Below, piece by piece: positions 63,601-64,000 of a stretch of DNA of 64,000 nt. Position 1 is the first letter of the stretch, and each line of letters begins with the position of its first letter. Made by a program: the position numbers and the translations under genes. Under the pieces are notes generated by a model. The model was not told where the DNA came from, ran no database searches, and saw only the letters and a program-made list of their open reading frames with translations. Origin of the DNA: Corythucha ciliata (Eukaryota; Arthropoda; Insecta; Hemiptera; Tingidae); assembly GCA_038030265.1 (NCBI GenBank), contig CM075938.1, positions 4,565,009 to 4,629,008 on the forward strand, in the 5' to 3' direction.

Positions 63601-64000
63601 CTATAATATTCACGCCACAGCCGGTGTCGACGACAAAATTGAGACAGTCATTGTTTACTTTGACTCTTGCAACAGGGAGTCCAGACTTGGGAGCAGACAG
63701 AGAAAATACTGGGGAGTCAGAAGAGGACGGATTGTTTTCAGACGGCGGTGAATTTTCGATGTACTTGACGGGTTTGGATAGGCATACCGATGCGAAGTGA
63801 TTTAGTTTTTGACAGGAATGGCATGGCAACCCCTTAGCCGAGCAGTTTCCTTTGTGAGGCCACGGTCTCCCACAATTGCGACAATTTTTATTTTGAGCGG
63901 GAAGCTGTGAGCCTCGGATGGATTGATGGAACTTTCGAGAAACCTTATACACGGATTCTGGTTGTGTAGTGGAGTGAATTTGGTGTTGAATTTCTTTACT
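60673..64000 (-). mobile_element. Gypsy-3, copy 2, cut by the window end
   Basis: Starts with the interrupted 3' LTR (60673-61281, CTTCC just outside). It holds the pol C-terminus (61293-61634), then integrase start, RNase H and RT (61657 to about 63361), then protease and zinc knuckles (about 63362 to the edge). The stops match copy 1: 62071-62073, 62587-62589, 63217-63219 and 63530-63532. The capsid part and the 5' LTR would lie beyond 64000. Confidence 0.9.

Larger units (their letters stand above)
48787..64000 (+). repeat. Copy 2 of the large near-identical duplication
   Basis: Repeats 31168-46379 in the same orientation. The first 13 bases after the gap (48774-48786) do not match copy 1. 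The first 220 bp carry three 1-bp indels relative to copy 1; after that I noticed only one more, in a C run near 52595. The copy runs off the window end inside Gypsy-3, so its true length is not visible. Confidence 0.95.

Overview
The window is animal nuclear DNA, about 60% A+T by eye, most likely from an arthropod or another small invertebrate. The evidence is short introns with GT..AG borders (63 to 95 bp), a Jockey-type LINE, Ty3/Gypsy elements, hAT-like and Tc1/mariner-like DNA elements, a tRNA-derived SINE, THAP and SWIM zinc-finger coding remnants, and many foldback MITEs. I cannot name the species. Nothing here is bacterial; there are no operons. Only one host gene looks complete, and most of the window is mobile DNA.

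Layout, left half. 1-9.4 kb is dominated by four families of degenerate tandem repeats with units of about 20-32 bp, called A to D here. Part of this lies inside a 3.1-kb element with terminal inverted repeats (TIRs) at 2969-6058. 9.4-13.6 kb holds a minus-strand Jockey-type LINE with two uninterrupted ORFs. 14.6-15.75 kb holds a four-exon gene for a small secreted protein with a helical N-terminal part and two LDL-receptor class A modules. 16.5-19.3 kb returns to repeat families, including a 1.75-kb hAT-like element with an 8-bp target duplication that carries families D and B as cargo. 20.0-23.8 kb is a deleted Gypsy element with two LTRs, a 4-bp target duplication and a tRNA-Leu primer site. 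23.8-27.6 kb has no recognisable gene. 27.6-29.1 kb is a near-perfect palindrome flanked by TA, with a remnant of a Tc1/mariner-type transposase at its centre. 30.4-31.2 kb holds a THAP-like ORF (+) and a broken, spliced SWIM zinc-finger gene (-).

Layout, right half. From 31,168 to the window end the sequence is present twice: 31,168-46,379 recurs at 48,787-64,000, with four 1-bp indels and no substitution noticed in about 15.2 kb. A run of exactly 500 N (48,274-48,773) lies just before the second copy. This looks like two overlapping contigs placed end to end, although a very recent tandem duplication is possible. Each copy is a nest of transposons. A plus-strand Gypsy element (100-bp LTRs, target duplication CTCAC) has its 5' LTR split by a 6.77-kb insertion. 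That insertion itself contains a 1.26-kb TIR element, a SINE and one MITE inside another. Next to it lies a minus-strand Gypsy element (121-bp LTRs, target duplication CTTCC) whose 3' LTR is also split.

How the parts relate. All three Gypsy elements are defective, each missing a different part of pol. The LINE is the only element here with intact reading frames. The most unusual signal is the set of degenerate repeat families: strongly periodic but poorly homogenised, arranged in same-orientation blocks, often next to G or C runs, and in two cases enclosed by transposon ends.
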